Below the pieces are notes generated by a model, which was given only the letters and a program-made list of their open reading frames with translations, did not search any database and had not been told where the DNA came from. The position numbers were made by a program, and so were the translations under genes. From Pseudomonadota bacterium (GTDB lineage Bacteria > Pseudomonadota > Alphaproteobacteria > UBA828): a stretch of DNA of 61,859 bases. Shown here in pieces: positions 1 through 8,440 of the stretch (its first letter is position 1; every line of letters begins with the position of its first letter). The stretch covers positions 1 to 61,859 of the forward strand of contig JAQBTG010000020.1 of assembly GCA_027624955.1 (NCBI GenBank), read 5' to 3'.

Positions 1-18
1 AAAACGCGCCTCACCAGC

Positions 19-144
19 TCAAGACGGTTTCCCTTGACACTGCCCGCGCTGCGGTTGGTCGGCCCGGGCAGGTGACGCCACGGCCAAAAAAATCGCAAGC
101 GATGCCGCAAGAGCATAGAAGATGAGTTTTCCTGATCGCCACAC
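19..144 (-). CDS. Putative small secreted peptide (41 aa)
   Basis: This short reading frame starts with GTG and is preceded by a strong Shine-Dalgarno sequence (GGGAGA, 6 bases upstream). The product has a classic signal-peptide layout: a basic start (WRSGK), a hydrophobic core of about 18 residues and an AxA-type cleavage site (PARA|DQ) near residue 28. Only a 13-residue mature peptide with one cysteine would be left (DQPQRGQCQGKPS). I do not recognise the family. It is divergent from the gamma-glutamyltransferase gene. It could be a real small exported peptide or the 5' part of a longer gene broken by a frameshift near the window edge. Confidence 0.5.
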   Translation of the reverse strand: MWRSGKLIFYALAASLAIFLAVASPARADQPQRGQCQGKPS

Positions 145-351
145 TGGCTTTCTCCCATTGTTGTCAAACCACCCCTGTACCCGCCAAAGCACCGTGAGGC
201 CGTCATCGCCAAGCTAATATAATCTACCACAAACCAGAGATAAATTCTCCGTGCGCGGCAATCGATGTGGATTGGCCGCGGCTTCGTTCCGACCGTTGCA
301 ATGCCATTCTTGCCGTGCATGATGGCTCGGCTTGAGAACGAGAGGCCCCCT

Positions 352-1941
352 ATGCGGAATTTTCAGTTACCCGGGCGCTCCACCGCGCATGGCATCAACG
401 GCATGGCGGCGACCTCGCAGCCACTGGCCACAGTCACCGCCTTGGATGTGCTCAAGGCAGGCGGCAATGCGGTCGACGCGGCGGTTGCGGCCTGCGCCGT
501 TCTCGGCGTTGTCGAACCGCAATCCACCGGAATCGGCGGCGATTGTTTTGCTCTTTATGCGCCCAAGGGCCGCATCCCACCAATCGCCATCAACGGTTCC
601 GGACGAGCACCCCAGGCGGCCAGCGTTGAACGGTTGCAGGGGTTGGGGTTGAACCAGATCGACTATCAGAGCCCACATGCCGTGACGGTGCCCGGTGCAG
701 TCGACGCCTGGTCGCAACTTCTGGCCGATCATGGCAGCAAGGATTTTGCCGAATTGCTGCAACCGGCAATCCGCTTTGCCGAGGACGGCTATGCCGTGTC
801 GCCACGAGTTTCGATGGATTGGGCCGCCAATACGGAAAAATTATCTGTCTGCCCTACCGCCAGCCGCATCTTTCTTCCCGGCGGCCATGCGCCGGTCGCA
901 GGAGAAATTCATCGCCAGCCAGAACTCGCGAACAGTCTGAAAGCGATCGCCAAGGATGGCCGCGACGCATTTTATCAGGGCGTGATCGGCGATGACATCG
1001 TTGCCCATCTAAGCGGTTTGGGAAGCCTGATGACGGCTGAAGATTTCGGCCAATATCGGGCGCAATATGTCGAGCCAATCAAAACCAATTACCGTGGTTA
1101 TGAGATTTTCGAATGCCCACCCAACGGCCAGGGCATCATAGCATTGATCATCCTCAATATTCTTCAGGGGTATGACCTAGCGGCGCTCGACCCCCATGGC
1201 TGGGAGCGCCTTCATCTTGAGGCCGAGGCGACACGCCTTGCCTATCGCGACCGCGCCGTGTTGATCGCCGACCCGGACGCCGTCGATGTGCCGAGCGCGC
1301 ATTTACTGTCGCCCGGCTATGCCGACGGCCTGCGCCGACTTATCGCTCGCGACAGTGCCATGGCCGCGCTTCCGGCCGCCGGAGAAACAGAGCATCGCGA
1401 CACCGTCTACCTCACCGTTGTTGATAGCGAGCGCAACGCCATTTCTTTCATCAACTCAACATTTCATTCCTTCGGCAGTGGGATTTGTGCGCCGAAAAGC
1501 GGCGTGATTCTGCAAAACCGCGGTGCCAGCTTCGTGCTCGACAGTGACCACCCCAACCATATCGCGCCGGGCAAGCGGCCGATGCACACCATTATTCCGG
1601 GGATGCTGGCGGAGGGCGAGCGCGCCATCATGCCGTTCGGCGTGATGGGCGGGCATTACCAGGCCACGGGACATGCGCATTTCGTGACGAACATTGTTGA
1701 TTTCGGCATGGACCCGCAGGAGGCGCTCGACGCGCCCCGCGCCTTCCATTACGAGAACGAGTTGACGGTTGAAAACGGCATCAGCCAAGCCACCGCCGCA
1801 GCGCTGGCTGAACTGGGCCATCAAGTCGAAACTGCCGCGGTGCCGCTCGGCGGCGGCCAGGCGATTCACATCGATTGGCAACGGGGCACCCTAATCGGCG
1901 GCTCAGACCCGCGCAAAGATGGTTGCGCGTTGGGCTATTGA
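352..1941 (+). CDS. Gamma-glutamyltransferase family Ntn-hydrolase
   Basis: This is an N-terminal-nucleophile hydrolase of the gamma-glutamyltransferase superfamily, 529 aa. Such proenzymes cleave themselves before a threonine, which then attacks an amide. The self-processing site is visible as RDTVYLTVVD, with Thr351 as the predicted nucleophile, followed by NSTFHSFGSG and a conserved GGxxQ region. The motif reads TVY rather than the TTH of classical enzymes, as in the HpxW/oxamate amidohydrolase-like branch, so a substrate other than glutathione is possible. I chose ATG 352 because GAGAGG lies just upstream; an in-frame ATG at 265 would add 29 unlikely residues. There is no obvious signal peptide, so it is probably cytoplasmic. 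A RidA gene follows 52 bases downstream. Confidence 0.85.
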   Translation: MRNFQLPGRSTAHGINGMAATSQPLATVTALDVLKAGGNAVDAAVAACAVLGVVEPQSTGIGGDCFALYAPKGRIPPIAINGSGRAPQAASVERLQGLGLNQIDYQSPHAVTVPGAVDAWSQLLADHGSKDFAELLQPAIRFAEDGYAVSPRVSMDWAANTEKLSVCPTASRIFLPGGHAPVAGEIHRQPELANSLKAIAKDGRDAFYQGVIGDDIVAHLSGLGSLMTAEDFGQYRAQYVEPIKTNYRGYEIFECPPNGQGIIALIILNILQGYDLAALDPHGWERLHLEAEATRLAYRDRAVLIADPDAVDVPSAHLLSPGYADGLRRLIARDSAMAALPAAGETEHRDTVYLTVVDSERNAISFINSTFHSFGSGICAPKSGVILQNRGASFVLDSDHPNHIAPGKRPMHTIIPGMLAEGERAIMPFGVMGGHYQATGHAHFVTNIVDFGMDPQEALDAPRAFHYENELTVENGISQATAAALAELGHQVETAAVPLGGGQAIHIDWQRGTLIGGSDPRKDGCALGY

Positions 1942-1993
1942 GAGTGTTCTTCTAGCACCATCCTGCAGAAATTATTTTTAATGGGAGGACGAT

Positions 1994-2380
1994 ATGCATA
2001 AACGCCACAACCCCGACACCGTCGTCGAGGCCTTCGGCAAAAGCTATAGCCAAGCGCTCGAAGTCGATCCCAATAAGCGCTGGCTGTTTACCGCAGGCCA
2101 AGTGGGCGCAGCGCCGGACGGCAGCACGCCGGAATCCTTTGAAGACCAGGTGGCGCAGACCTGGGCCAATGTCCTGGCGCTCTTGAAGGAGGGTGGCATG
2201 GGTATCGACGATATCGTCAAGGTCACCGGTTACATTGTCGGCGCAGAAAACTTCCCGACCTATGCTGCCGAACGCAAAAAAGTAATGGCTGACGCCCGGC
2301 CCGCATCGACCGCGATTGTCGTCCCTGCTTTGGCGAAGCCGCAATGGTTGGTCGAAATCGAAGTGATTGCCGCCAAATAG
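1994..2380 (+). CDS. RidA/YjgF/YER057c family protein
   Basis: A 128-aa protein of the RidA family. Members form trimers and hydrolyse reactive enamine/imine intermediates or related amide bonds. The visible family traits are the short single-domain length, the TAGQVGAAPDG region near residues 28-38, the central FEDQVAQTWANVLALL helix and a C-terminal VPALAKPQWLVEIE strand. The RidA arginine near the end of the fold (usual context RxxV) is not clear, since this copy has RPAST, so it may belong to a non-RidA subgroup. A good ribosome site (GGGAGG) precedes ATG 1994. It probably shares a transcript with the upstream Ntn-hydrolase, which suggests both act on one nitrogen compound. Confidence 0.85.
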   Translation: MHKRHNPDTVVEAFGKSYSQALEVDPNKRWLFTAGQVGAAPDGSTPESFEDQVAQTWANVLALLKEGGMGIDDIVKVTGYIVGAENFPTYAAERKKVMADARPASTAIVVPALAKPQWLVEIEVIAAK

Positions 2381-2383
2381 CGT

Positions 2384-3373
2384 TCAGCCCGGATAGCAGC
2401 CGGACTCAATAGCGCGCCGGCGTACCAGGGCGTAGACGGCGTCAATTGTCGGCGTCGGGATGCGAACCAGGCGGCCAAGTTCAGCCACCGCGCCGACCAG
2501 GGCTTCGATCTCCATCGGCCGGTCCAAGGCGAGATCCTGTAGCATTGAAGTCCGGTGGGAACCAACTTGCTCAGCGCCATTGATGCGCTGATCGACATCG
2601 ATGGCAAAACGCGCGCCGAGCTTTTCCGCCACGGCCTGGCCTTCGACCATCATTGCCCGCGCCAGCGCGCGGGTCTCGGTGTCGCCGGCGATGTCCTCAA
2701 GCGTCGAGCCCGTCAGCGCGCTGATCGGATTGAAGGCCAAATTGCCCCATAATTTGACCCAAATGTCGGAGCGGATATCGCTCCGCACCGGCGCCTTGAA
2801 GCCGGCCGTGATAAGCGCCCGGGAGAGAGCCTTGGCGCGCTCCGAACGGGTGCCGTCGGGCTCGCCGATGGGAAGCCGGTTTTGGCTCAAATGGGGCTGC
2901 ACTTCAACGACACCTGGGGCGGTGATTTCCGCCGCCGGATAGACGACGCAGCCGATAGCGCGGTGCGGGCCAATCCGATCCCATTGCGTGCCATTTGGAT
3001 CCACCGCCGTCACGCGATGGTCCGCCCATGGGCCTATCAATTTGTGAAAATACCACCATGGAATGCCATTAACCGCCGTCACCACCGCAGTATTGCGCCC
3101 GAGCAGCGGCTGCATGGCGTCGCAAACGCCGGCGACTGAATGGGCCTTCAACGTGACCAAGACAAAATCTTGTGGGCCGAGCTCGGCAGGATCGTCGGTG
3201 CAACGGGGATGCTCGGTATGCTCGGAATCGCCGACTCGGAGCGTGACGCCGTTTTTCTTCATCGCCTGCAGATGCGGGCCGCGGGCGATCAGCGACACGT
3301 CAATGCCGCCGCGCGCCAGTTCAACGCCAAGATAGGCGCCGATGGCACCGGCGCCGAAAATACAGAGTTTCAC
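2384..3373 (-). CDS. Ketopantoate reductase family protein (PanE/ApbA-like)
   Basis: A 329-aa NAD(P)H-dependent reductase of the 2-dehydropantoate 2-reductase family. The N-terminal Rossmann motif GAGAIG (residues 7-12) binds the nucleotide. The C-terminal helical domain carries the lysine-containing motif DIWVKLWGNLAFNP that supplies the catalytic lysine. True PanE reduces ketopantoate for coenzyme A synthesis, but many paralogues act on other 2-keto acids. Placement behind an acyl-CoA synthetase, rather than with pantothenate genes, leaves the substrate open. The GTG start at 3373 overlaps the stop of the upstream synthetase by 4 bases, so the two are probably translationally coupled. Confidence 0.85.
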   Translation of the reverse strand: MKLCIFGAGAIGAYLGVELARGGIDVSLIARGPHLQAMKKNGVTLRVGDSEHTEHPRCTDDPAELGPQDFVLVTLKAHSVAGVCDAMQPLLGRNTAVVTAVNGIPWWYFHKLIGPWADHRVTAVDPNGTQWDRIGPHRAIGCVVYPAAEITAPGVVEVQPHLSQNRLPIGEPDGTRSERAKALSRALITAGFKAPVRSDIRSDIWVKLWGNLAFNPISALTGSTLEDIAGDTETRALARAMMVEGQAVAEKLGARFAIDVDQRINGAEQVGSHRTSMLQDLALDRPMEIEALVGAVAELGRLVRIPTPTIDAVYALVRRRAIESGCYPG

Positions 3374-4893
3374 GATACCAGGCCGAGCTTTTCGGCCAAA
3401 CCTATCCGCTGCAACTTGCCGGTCGCCCCTTTGGGGATTTCATCCAGGAGAATGATTTTGCGCGGCACTTTGAAAGGCGCAAGATGCTCGGCAGCAAAGT
3501 CACGAATGTCGCGCTCACTTGCTTCCGCGCCTTCGCGCAGCACGATTGCGGCGGCGACATCTTCGCCCAGCTTATCGTGCGGTACGGCAAACACGACGGC
3601 CTGGGCAATCGCCGGGTGGGTCATCAAGACGTCATCCACTTCGCGCGGCGATATTTTCTCGCCGCCGCGGTTGATGATCTCCTTGAGCCGGCCGGTCAGG
3701 GTGAGATAGCCGGCTTCGTCCATCTGGCCCTGGTCGCCAGTGCGAAACCAACCCTGGGCAAAGGCCTCGGCGTTTGCCTTTTCGTTGTTTTCATAACCCT
3801 TGGTCACATTGTCGCCGCGAATAACGATCTCACCGATCTTGCCGGGGGGCAGCAATTCACCGTCCGGCGTCATGATGGCAATCTCGGGACCGGCAGCGAT
3901 GCCGACGCAACCCGGCCGGCGTTCACGTGGCGGCAACGGGTTGCTCGCCATTTGATGGGCGGCTTCGGTCATGCCATAGGATTCGATGACCGGTGCACCG
4001 AAGACCTCTTCCAGCTCAGTCATTACCGGACCCGGCAGAGACGAAGAGGAAGAGCGGATCAGGCGCAACGGATTGCGCTCCACTATTTCCCGATTGCGCC
4101 CGGCGCGCGCCAGGATCGTCTGGTGCATGGTCGGCACCGCCGTGTACCAGCTGGGCTTGATTTCATCCATCCAGGAGAAAAACTGAAGGGCATTGAAGCC
4201 CGGCGTGCAGGCCACGCCAGCGCCAGCGTAGAGCGATGACAGCACCGCGGCGATGAGACCATGAATGTGGAACAGCGGCATCACATTAAGGCAGCAATCT
4301 TCAGCCCCCAAATTCAACCAGCTTGAGATATTGCGTGCTGATGCACAGACGTTGCGGTGGCTGAGCGGCACAATCTTGGGTCGCGAGGTAGTGCCGGAAG
4401 TATGCAAGATGAGCGCCGTATCATCGGGTCCCGCCATCCCGCCATTTGCGACCGGCGCGGCGGCAACGGGCGCCAGTGAAAATACCCCCGCCGGACCAAC
4501 TGGCTGCGGCGTGAGGGGAATGAGTGGAATCTTCAGTTTTGCTGCTGCCTCGATGACAGGCGATCCATCACCGTCCAGCACGATCACCGCCTTGGCGCTC
4601 AGATCGGACAGATAAAACTCAAACTCTTCAGCCTTGTAGGCCGGATTGAGCGGCGCCGCAGTGGCGCAGGCGGCGAGCGAGATAAAGGCGGTCGCCATCT
4701 CCGGCCCGTTCGGCAGCACGATGGCAATGCGGTCATTGCGGCCAATCCCGGCGGCATTGAGAACGCCCAGCGTTGTCGCGCTTAGCGTGCGCAGGCCGCC
4801 GTAAGTCAAGGCCTCCCGTCCAGGTGTGCGAATTGCCGGCGCGCCGGTGTCGCCGCGCGCCAACAGTTCGCCCAATGTTGTGCTGTTGGTCAT
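3370..4893 (-). CDS. AMP-dependent acyl-CoA synthetase (oxalate-CoA ligase/Pcs60-like)
   Basis: A 507-aa adenylate-forming enzyme that activates a carboxylic acid with ATP and couples it to CoA. The P-loop-like motif HTSGTTSRPK lies at about residues 164-173, the YGMTEA motif is in the middle, the hinge GWFRTGDQG follows, and the C-terminal lysine motif is IPKGATGKLQR. The segment around APLNPAYKAEEFEFYLSDL resembles the Pcs60/acyl-activating enzyme 3 group that includes oxalate-CoA ligases; this assignment is from memory. The frame stays open upstream to 5004, but ATG 4893 gives the family-like N-terminus. It forms an operon with the PanE-like gene. The substrate is not certain. Confidence 0.85.
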   Translation of the reverse strand: MTNSTTLGELLARGDTGAPAIRTPGREALTYGGLRTLSATTLGVLNAAGIGRNDRIAIVLPNGPEMATAFISLAACATAAPLNPAYKAEEFEFYLSDLSAKAVIVLDGDGSPVIEAAAKLKIPLIPLTPQPVGPAGVFSLAPVAAAPVANGGMAGPDDTALILHTSGTTSRPKIVPLSHRNVCASARNISSWLNLGAEDCCLNVMPLFHIHGLIAAVLSSLYAGAGVACTPGFNALQFFSWMDEIKPSWYTAVPTMHQTILARAGRNREIVERNPLRLIRSSSSSLPGPVMTELEEVFGAPVIESYGMTEAAHQMASNPLPPRERRPGCVGIAAGPEIAIMTPDGELLPPGKIGEIVIRGDNVTKGYENNEKANAEAFAQGWFRTGDQGQMDEAGYLTLTGRLKEIINRGGEKISPREVDDVLMTHPAIAQAVVFAVPHDKLGEDVAAAIVLREGAEASERDIRDFAAEHLAPFKVPRKIILLDEIPKGATGKLQRIGLAEKLGLVS

Positions 4894-4975
4894 TTTTGAT
4901 GGTCCCGTTGCTCGGCACGTTGGCAAACGCAATATGCCCGAGCGTCGGGAACGAGGAAACTTGAAAATTCTGCGC

Positions 4976-5437
4976 TTATGCTGCGGCGTTGAGCGGCAGG
5001 GCATCTCTCATGAAAAAGCGCGAACGATCGAGTGTGGCTTGATACGCCGCGGCAGGCAGATGACGCGAAAAGGCAAGCATTTCATTCGGCATTTGAGCGC
5101 GCAGAAACCCGCTTTCATGGGCGATGATCTGCGCCACGGCGGGCGCGAAATCGCCGAACTTAGCAGGCGGTGAGAGGCGCTCAAAAAAATTACCCGGTGC
5201 GCGGGTCGGATGTGCACCTTGCGCAACGACGACCTCTTGCCCTGGCGGACCGAGGCGGTCACGCGGCGCATGCCGGCCCTGTGCCCGGAACTCGACCTGA
5301 TGAATCTTTTGCACGGGTTGATCGGTCCGCGCAGTTTTCGGCGCATGCGCCGCGGGCAAGGCAAGATCGCTCCCGCCGACGGGTCTGAAACTGCGTAGGT
5401 GCTGCGCCGATGCGTGAAGCGGTATCATTTTATGCAA
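4976..5437 (-). CDS. Hypothetical ORF of doubtful reality
   Basis: A 153-codon open frame that I do not recognise. Its C-terminal third has plausible protein character, with an amphipathic stretch FAPAVAQIIAHESGFLRAQM and NEMLAFSRHLPAAAYQATL. The N-terminal half is rich in Pro, Gln, His and Arg and looks like GC-rich filler. Competing shorter frames exist on both strands. It lies just upstream of, and co-directional with, the acyl-CoA synthetase. It could be a real lineage-specific gene starting at an internal codon, a decayed gene, or no gene. Confidence 0.35.
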   Translation of the reverse strand: MHKMIPLHASAQHLRSFRPVGGSDLALPAAHAPKTARTDQPVQKIHQVEFRAQGRHAPRDRLGPPGQEVVVAQGAHPTRAPGNFFERLSPPAKFGDFAPAVAQIIAHESGFLRAQMPNEMLAFSRHLPAAAYQATLDRSRFFMRDALPLNAAA

Positions 5438-5758
5438 TTATTATTTATGCGACCCGTGGATATCATACTGTATTATACACAGTAACTTAACAAAATTTAA
5501 ATAAAAATCAGGAAAATTCAGACTAGAAGAATTTGTTACTTATTTCAGTACCCTAACAAATTTCACTAATTACCAATTATGGTTAATTTTTATTAACCGT
5601 AATTGCCATATATTTTGATATTGTGAATTAACATTTGTTAAACCAATTCGGCTTACCTTCGAAATACGCGTTGGTGTGTGGTGTCAATTCCTAAAGCTCG
5701 GTGCCAGGCATATCCAACGTAGTGCGGGGTCTAATTCGAACGGTTGCTCAGGTAGGGC
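5438..5758. promoter_or_regulatory. AT-rich intergenic island with several dyads
   Basis: This 321-base stretch holds no gene and is far more AT-rich than anything else in the window. It contains at least three inverted repeats: TACTGT...ACAGTA at 5466-5484, a long hairpin-like dyad at 5574-5605, and TTAACA-TT-TGTTAA at 5628-5641. The TTAACA half-site recurs at 5487 (TTAACAAAATTTAA) and in degenerate form near 5554 (TAACAAATTT). It lies directly upstream of the c-di-GMP phosphodiesterase gene, so it most likely holds that gene's promoter and operators. Which protein binds is unknown. Confidence 0.6.
5574..5605. repeat. 13-bp inverted repeat with 6-base loop
   Basis: The left arm is CAATTATGGTTAA (5574-5586) and the right arm is TTAACCGTAATTG (5593-5605). 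They pair over 13 positions with one T/G wobble, around the loop TTTTTA. It lies about 155 bases before the start of the PAS-GGDEF-EAL gene. It could be an operator for a dimeric regulator or an RNA hairpin. It is not a classical terminator, because no T-run follows either arm. Confidence 0.6.
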
Positions 5759-7540
5759 ATGGAAACCGAGCGGACAAATTCTGAAATTGTCAGCGACGCC
5801 CTCGAGGCGTCGGGCGACGCAATCTACGATTGGGATCTGCGCTCTGGCGCGATCGAATGGTTGGGCAACGCCTGCGAGGTGCTGGGTGTTCGCGACAGCG
5901 ATGAGATCGGTCACGCTGAGCGGTATCTGTCGAGGATCAGCCCGTCTTGCATTGGCGAATTGCGGCGCACCCATACGGAGCGCGCGCAGAATGGCGCGCG
6001 GTTTAGCTGCAGCTACGAAATCAGACGCAGCGATCAATCGGTTGTGTGGGTCGAAGACCGCGGCCGTTTTTTTTGTTCGCCAGAAGGCGAACCGATTCGC
6101 ATTCTTGGCACCTTGCGCTGCCTCGACCGATCGCGGCCGAGCGATGTACGCGCAGCCCGCAGCATCAATTTTGACGACCTGACGGGACAATATAATAGAG
6201 GCCGGCTGCGCGAATCTCTGGAACACGCGATCGAATATGCGCTGCGCTATGATTCGCCTGGCGCGTATTTACAGCTCGGTATCGATAATTTGCCGCTCAT
6301 CCACGACACCTATGGCCGCGAGATCGCCGAACAATCTCTCGTTGCGGTGTCACGCGAACTCGACCGCGCTCTGCGCGCTAGCGATGTCGTGGGTCGCATC
6401 GCGCATGACCAGTTTGGCATCGTTCTGAGCGGCTGTCTCAGCCAAGACGTCTCGGCCGCGGCGGATAAACTGCTGCTTGCAGTACAGGAATCCGCGGTCT
6501 TAACCGACAAAGGCCATATACCGGTCACCGCTTCCGTTGGCGCCGTGCAATTTCCGGAAATTGTGCGTACGTCGTACGACGCCATGGCCAAGGCCGATAT
6601 TTCGCTGGAAAAAGCCCGGCGTTCCGGAGCCAGTTGCTTCAGCCTGTACGATCTTTCCGAACGGCAAATGGCCGATCTGCGCGATAATCTGGTCGCCGCC
6701 GGTTTGGTGCAAACCGCGCTCCGCAACAAAAGCTTTCATCTCTACTTTCAGCCCATTGTCGACGCGGAATTTCATCAGCCAAAATTCTATGAATGCCTGC
6801 TGCGTATGTTCGACCAGGACGGCGAATTGCTTCCGGCAGGCGAATTTCTCCCGGTCGCCGAGAAAATGGGATTGATACGCTCTATCGACCGATTCGTTCT
6901 CGACGCCGTGGTTAGCGAGTTGAGCGAAAGCCCTAATGTTTGCCTGGCGCTCAATATATCTAGCCTGTCGACAACGGATCCTTCATGGCTTCGGGCACTG
7001 ACGGCCCAGGTCAAGGAACGTGAGGAGATCGCTCACCGCCTGGTGGTCGAGATCACCGAAACCACGGCACTGCATGACATGCGTGAAACGAAAAGATTTA
7101 TTGCCGCACTGAAGGAAATGGGGTGCCGCGTGGCGCTCGACGATTTCGGCGCCGGCTATACGTCGTTCCGCCATCTCCAGGAACTCTCAGTCGATATCGT
7201 CAAGATCGATGGTTCTTTCGTCAAATCGATCGCCGAAAACGCAAACTCCCAATTGTTTGTCGAAACCCTGCAATCTTTTGCCAGCGGTCTTGGGCTGGAA
7301 ACGGTGGCGGAATGTGTCGAAACAGAACGCGTCGCTGAAGTTCTGGGGCGCTACGGCGTAACCTATATGCAGGGTTATTTTTTCGGCGCACCCAGCGCGC
7401 ACAAGCCCTGGAATCCAAATGCGCCGGCGCTTCAGGTGGTCCCCAAAAGCGCGACCACGGAGCAATTTGAAGCGTCAGAACGGCGGCGGCCAATCCTACC
7501 GGCCGGCGGCAAGGTGATCAGCCTTGTCACCCGCCACTAA
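5759..7540 (+). CDS. PAS-GGDEF(degenerate)-EAL c-di-GMP phosphodiesterase
   Basis: A 593-aa cytoplasmic signalling protein without membrane segments. A PAS-like sensor spans about residues 10-122, a GGDEF-type domain about 137-300, and an EAL domain about 310-545. The cyclase signature reads AHDQF (215-219) instead of GGDEF, so synthesis is unlikely, yet an RxxD motif (RASD, 206-209) sits five residues before it, where the inhibitory c-di-GMP site lies. The EAL motif is ECL (345-347). The usual EAL ligands are present: N399, E431/E434, D461-D462 in DDFGAGYTSF, K482, E518 and Q538. I infer an active phosphodiesterase modulated by the PAS and the dead GGDEF domain. A run of dyads lies upstream of the gene. 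Confidence 0.9.
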   Translation: METERTNSEIVSDALEASGDAIYDWDLRSGAIEWLGNACEVLGVRDSDEIGHAERYLSRISPSCIGELRRTHTERAQNGARFSCSYEIRRSDQSVVWVEDRGRFFCSPEGEPIRILGTLRCLDRSRPSDVRAARSINFDDLTGQYNRGRLRESLEHAIEYALRYDSPGAYLQLGIDNLPLIHDTYGREIAEQSLVAVSRELDRALRASDVVGRIAHDQFGIVLSGCLSQDVSAAADKLLLAVQESAVLTDKGHIPVTASVGAVQFPEIVRTSYDAMAKADISLEKARRSGASCFSLYDLSERQMADLRDNLVAAGLVQTALRNKSFHLYFQPIVDAEFHQPKFYECLLRMFDQDGELLPAGEFLPVAEKMGLIRSIDRFVLDAVVSELSESPNVCLALNISSLSTTDPSWLRALTAQVKEREEIAHRLVVEITETTALHDMRETKRFIAALKEMGCRVALDDFGAGYTSFRHLQELSVDIVKIDGSFVKSIAENANSQLFVETLQSFASGLGLETVAECVETERVAEVLGRYGVTYMQGYFFGAPSAHKPWNPNAPALQVVPKSATTEQFEASERRRPILPAGGKVISLVTRH

Positions 7541-7595
7541 AGTCAGAATTACCGGAAGTACGGCGCGCCCGCTATGCGCGTGGCGAGATCGCCTA

Positions 7596-8243
7596 TTATC
7601 CCCGGCCCGTCTTGCGAGCAAGATCGTTCAGTTGCGCCTGCATACTGTCCAACTGGCCCTTTAGGAGGGAAATTTCATCGCTGTTGCCAGCTTTGTGCTG
7701 CGGCGGTTCGGTCGTTTCGGGCGAGGGCGGTGGCGGTTTGGCGGCGCGAGACTCACTTGCACCTGCGCTGGCGCCGAGCGGGGAGAACATGTTGAGCGCC
7801 TTTTGAAAGGCCGCCATGTTTTGGCGCCCCATTTCCTCGAATTCAGCCATCGGAAATACGCCACCAAATGCGCCCTCTATGCGCGAACGCATGCGTTCCT
7901 GATTATGGCTGAAATTTTCCATAGTCAGTTCAAGATAGCGAGGCACGACGGAATGCATCGAATCGTCATAAAGGCGAATGAGCTGGCGTAAAAACCCGAT
8001 CGGCAACAGGCTTTGTCCCTTGGATTCCTCTTCGACAATGATTTGCGTCAGTACTTGATGGGTGATGTCTTCACCCGATTTGGCGTCACGCACGATAAAT
8101 TCCGTCCCGTCCTTAACCATCTGACAGAGATGATCGAGGGTGACGTAACTGCTAGTCGCAGTGTTGTAGAGCCTACGGTTCGCGTATTTCTTAATGATCA
8201 CCGGCTCGCCATTTGCGCCGCCGGATGAATTATCTTCTGTCAT
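7596..8243 (-). CDS. phaR: PHA synthesis regulator PhaR
   Basis: A 215-aa regulator of polyhydroxyalkanoate metabolism. PhaR proteins bind DNA at phasin and PHA promoters and also bind PHA granules, releasing repression when polymer forms. The N-terminal DNA/PHB accumulation domain is clear (IIKKYANRRLYNTATSSYVT, then LDHLCQMVKDG). A second conserved domain follows (LLPIGFLRQLIRLYDDSM), then a Pro-rich linker and a C-terminal helical tail that may be a coiled coil. ATG 8243 was chosen over an upstream in-frame start because GGCAGGCGAG precedes it. The gene is divergent from the PHA-synthase-like operon across about 200 bases, which would suit autoregulation. Confidence 0.92.
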   Translation of the reverse strand: MTEDNSSGGANGEPVIIKKYANRRLYNTATSSYVTLDHLCQMVKDGTEFIVRDAKSGEDITHQVLTQIIVEEESKGQSLLPIGFLRQLIRLYDDSMHSVVPRYLELTMENFSHNQERMRSRIEGAFGGVFPMAEFEEMGRQNMAAFQKALNMFSPLGASAGASESRAAKPPPPSPETTEPPQHKAGNSDEISLLKGQLDSMQAQLNDLARKTGRG

Positions 8244-8440
8244 GCACTCGCCTGCCACGGCCAACCGGGCCATTATCGAAGATCGCAATAGTTTGGCAGC
8301 AATTGCTGCGTTGCGCAATTTAATGTTGCGGCGCGGCATTGCGGGCAAATCATGGCGAACAGGTCATAGTTGGCTAGTCATGGCTGACGAATGACAGGCC
8401 CGGGGCAGACCGGTAGGCAAGATTAGGTTATATTACGGCT

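Noticed and set aside
5466-5484. LexA box (CTG-N9-CAG)
   Set aside because: The spacing is one base short of the E. coli box, and alphaproteobacterial LexA usually recognises a different GTTC-type site.
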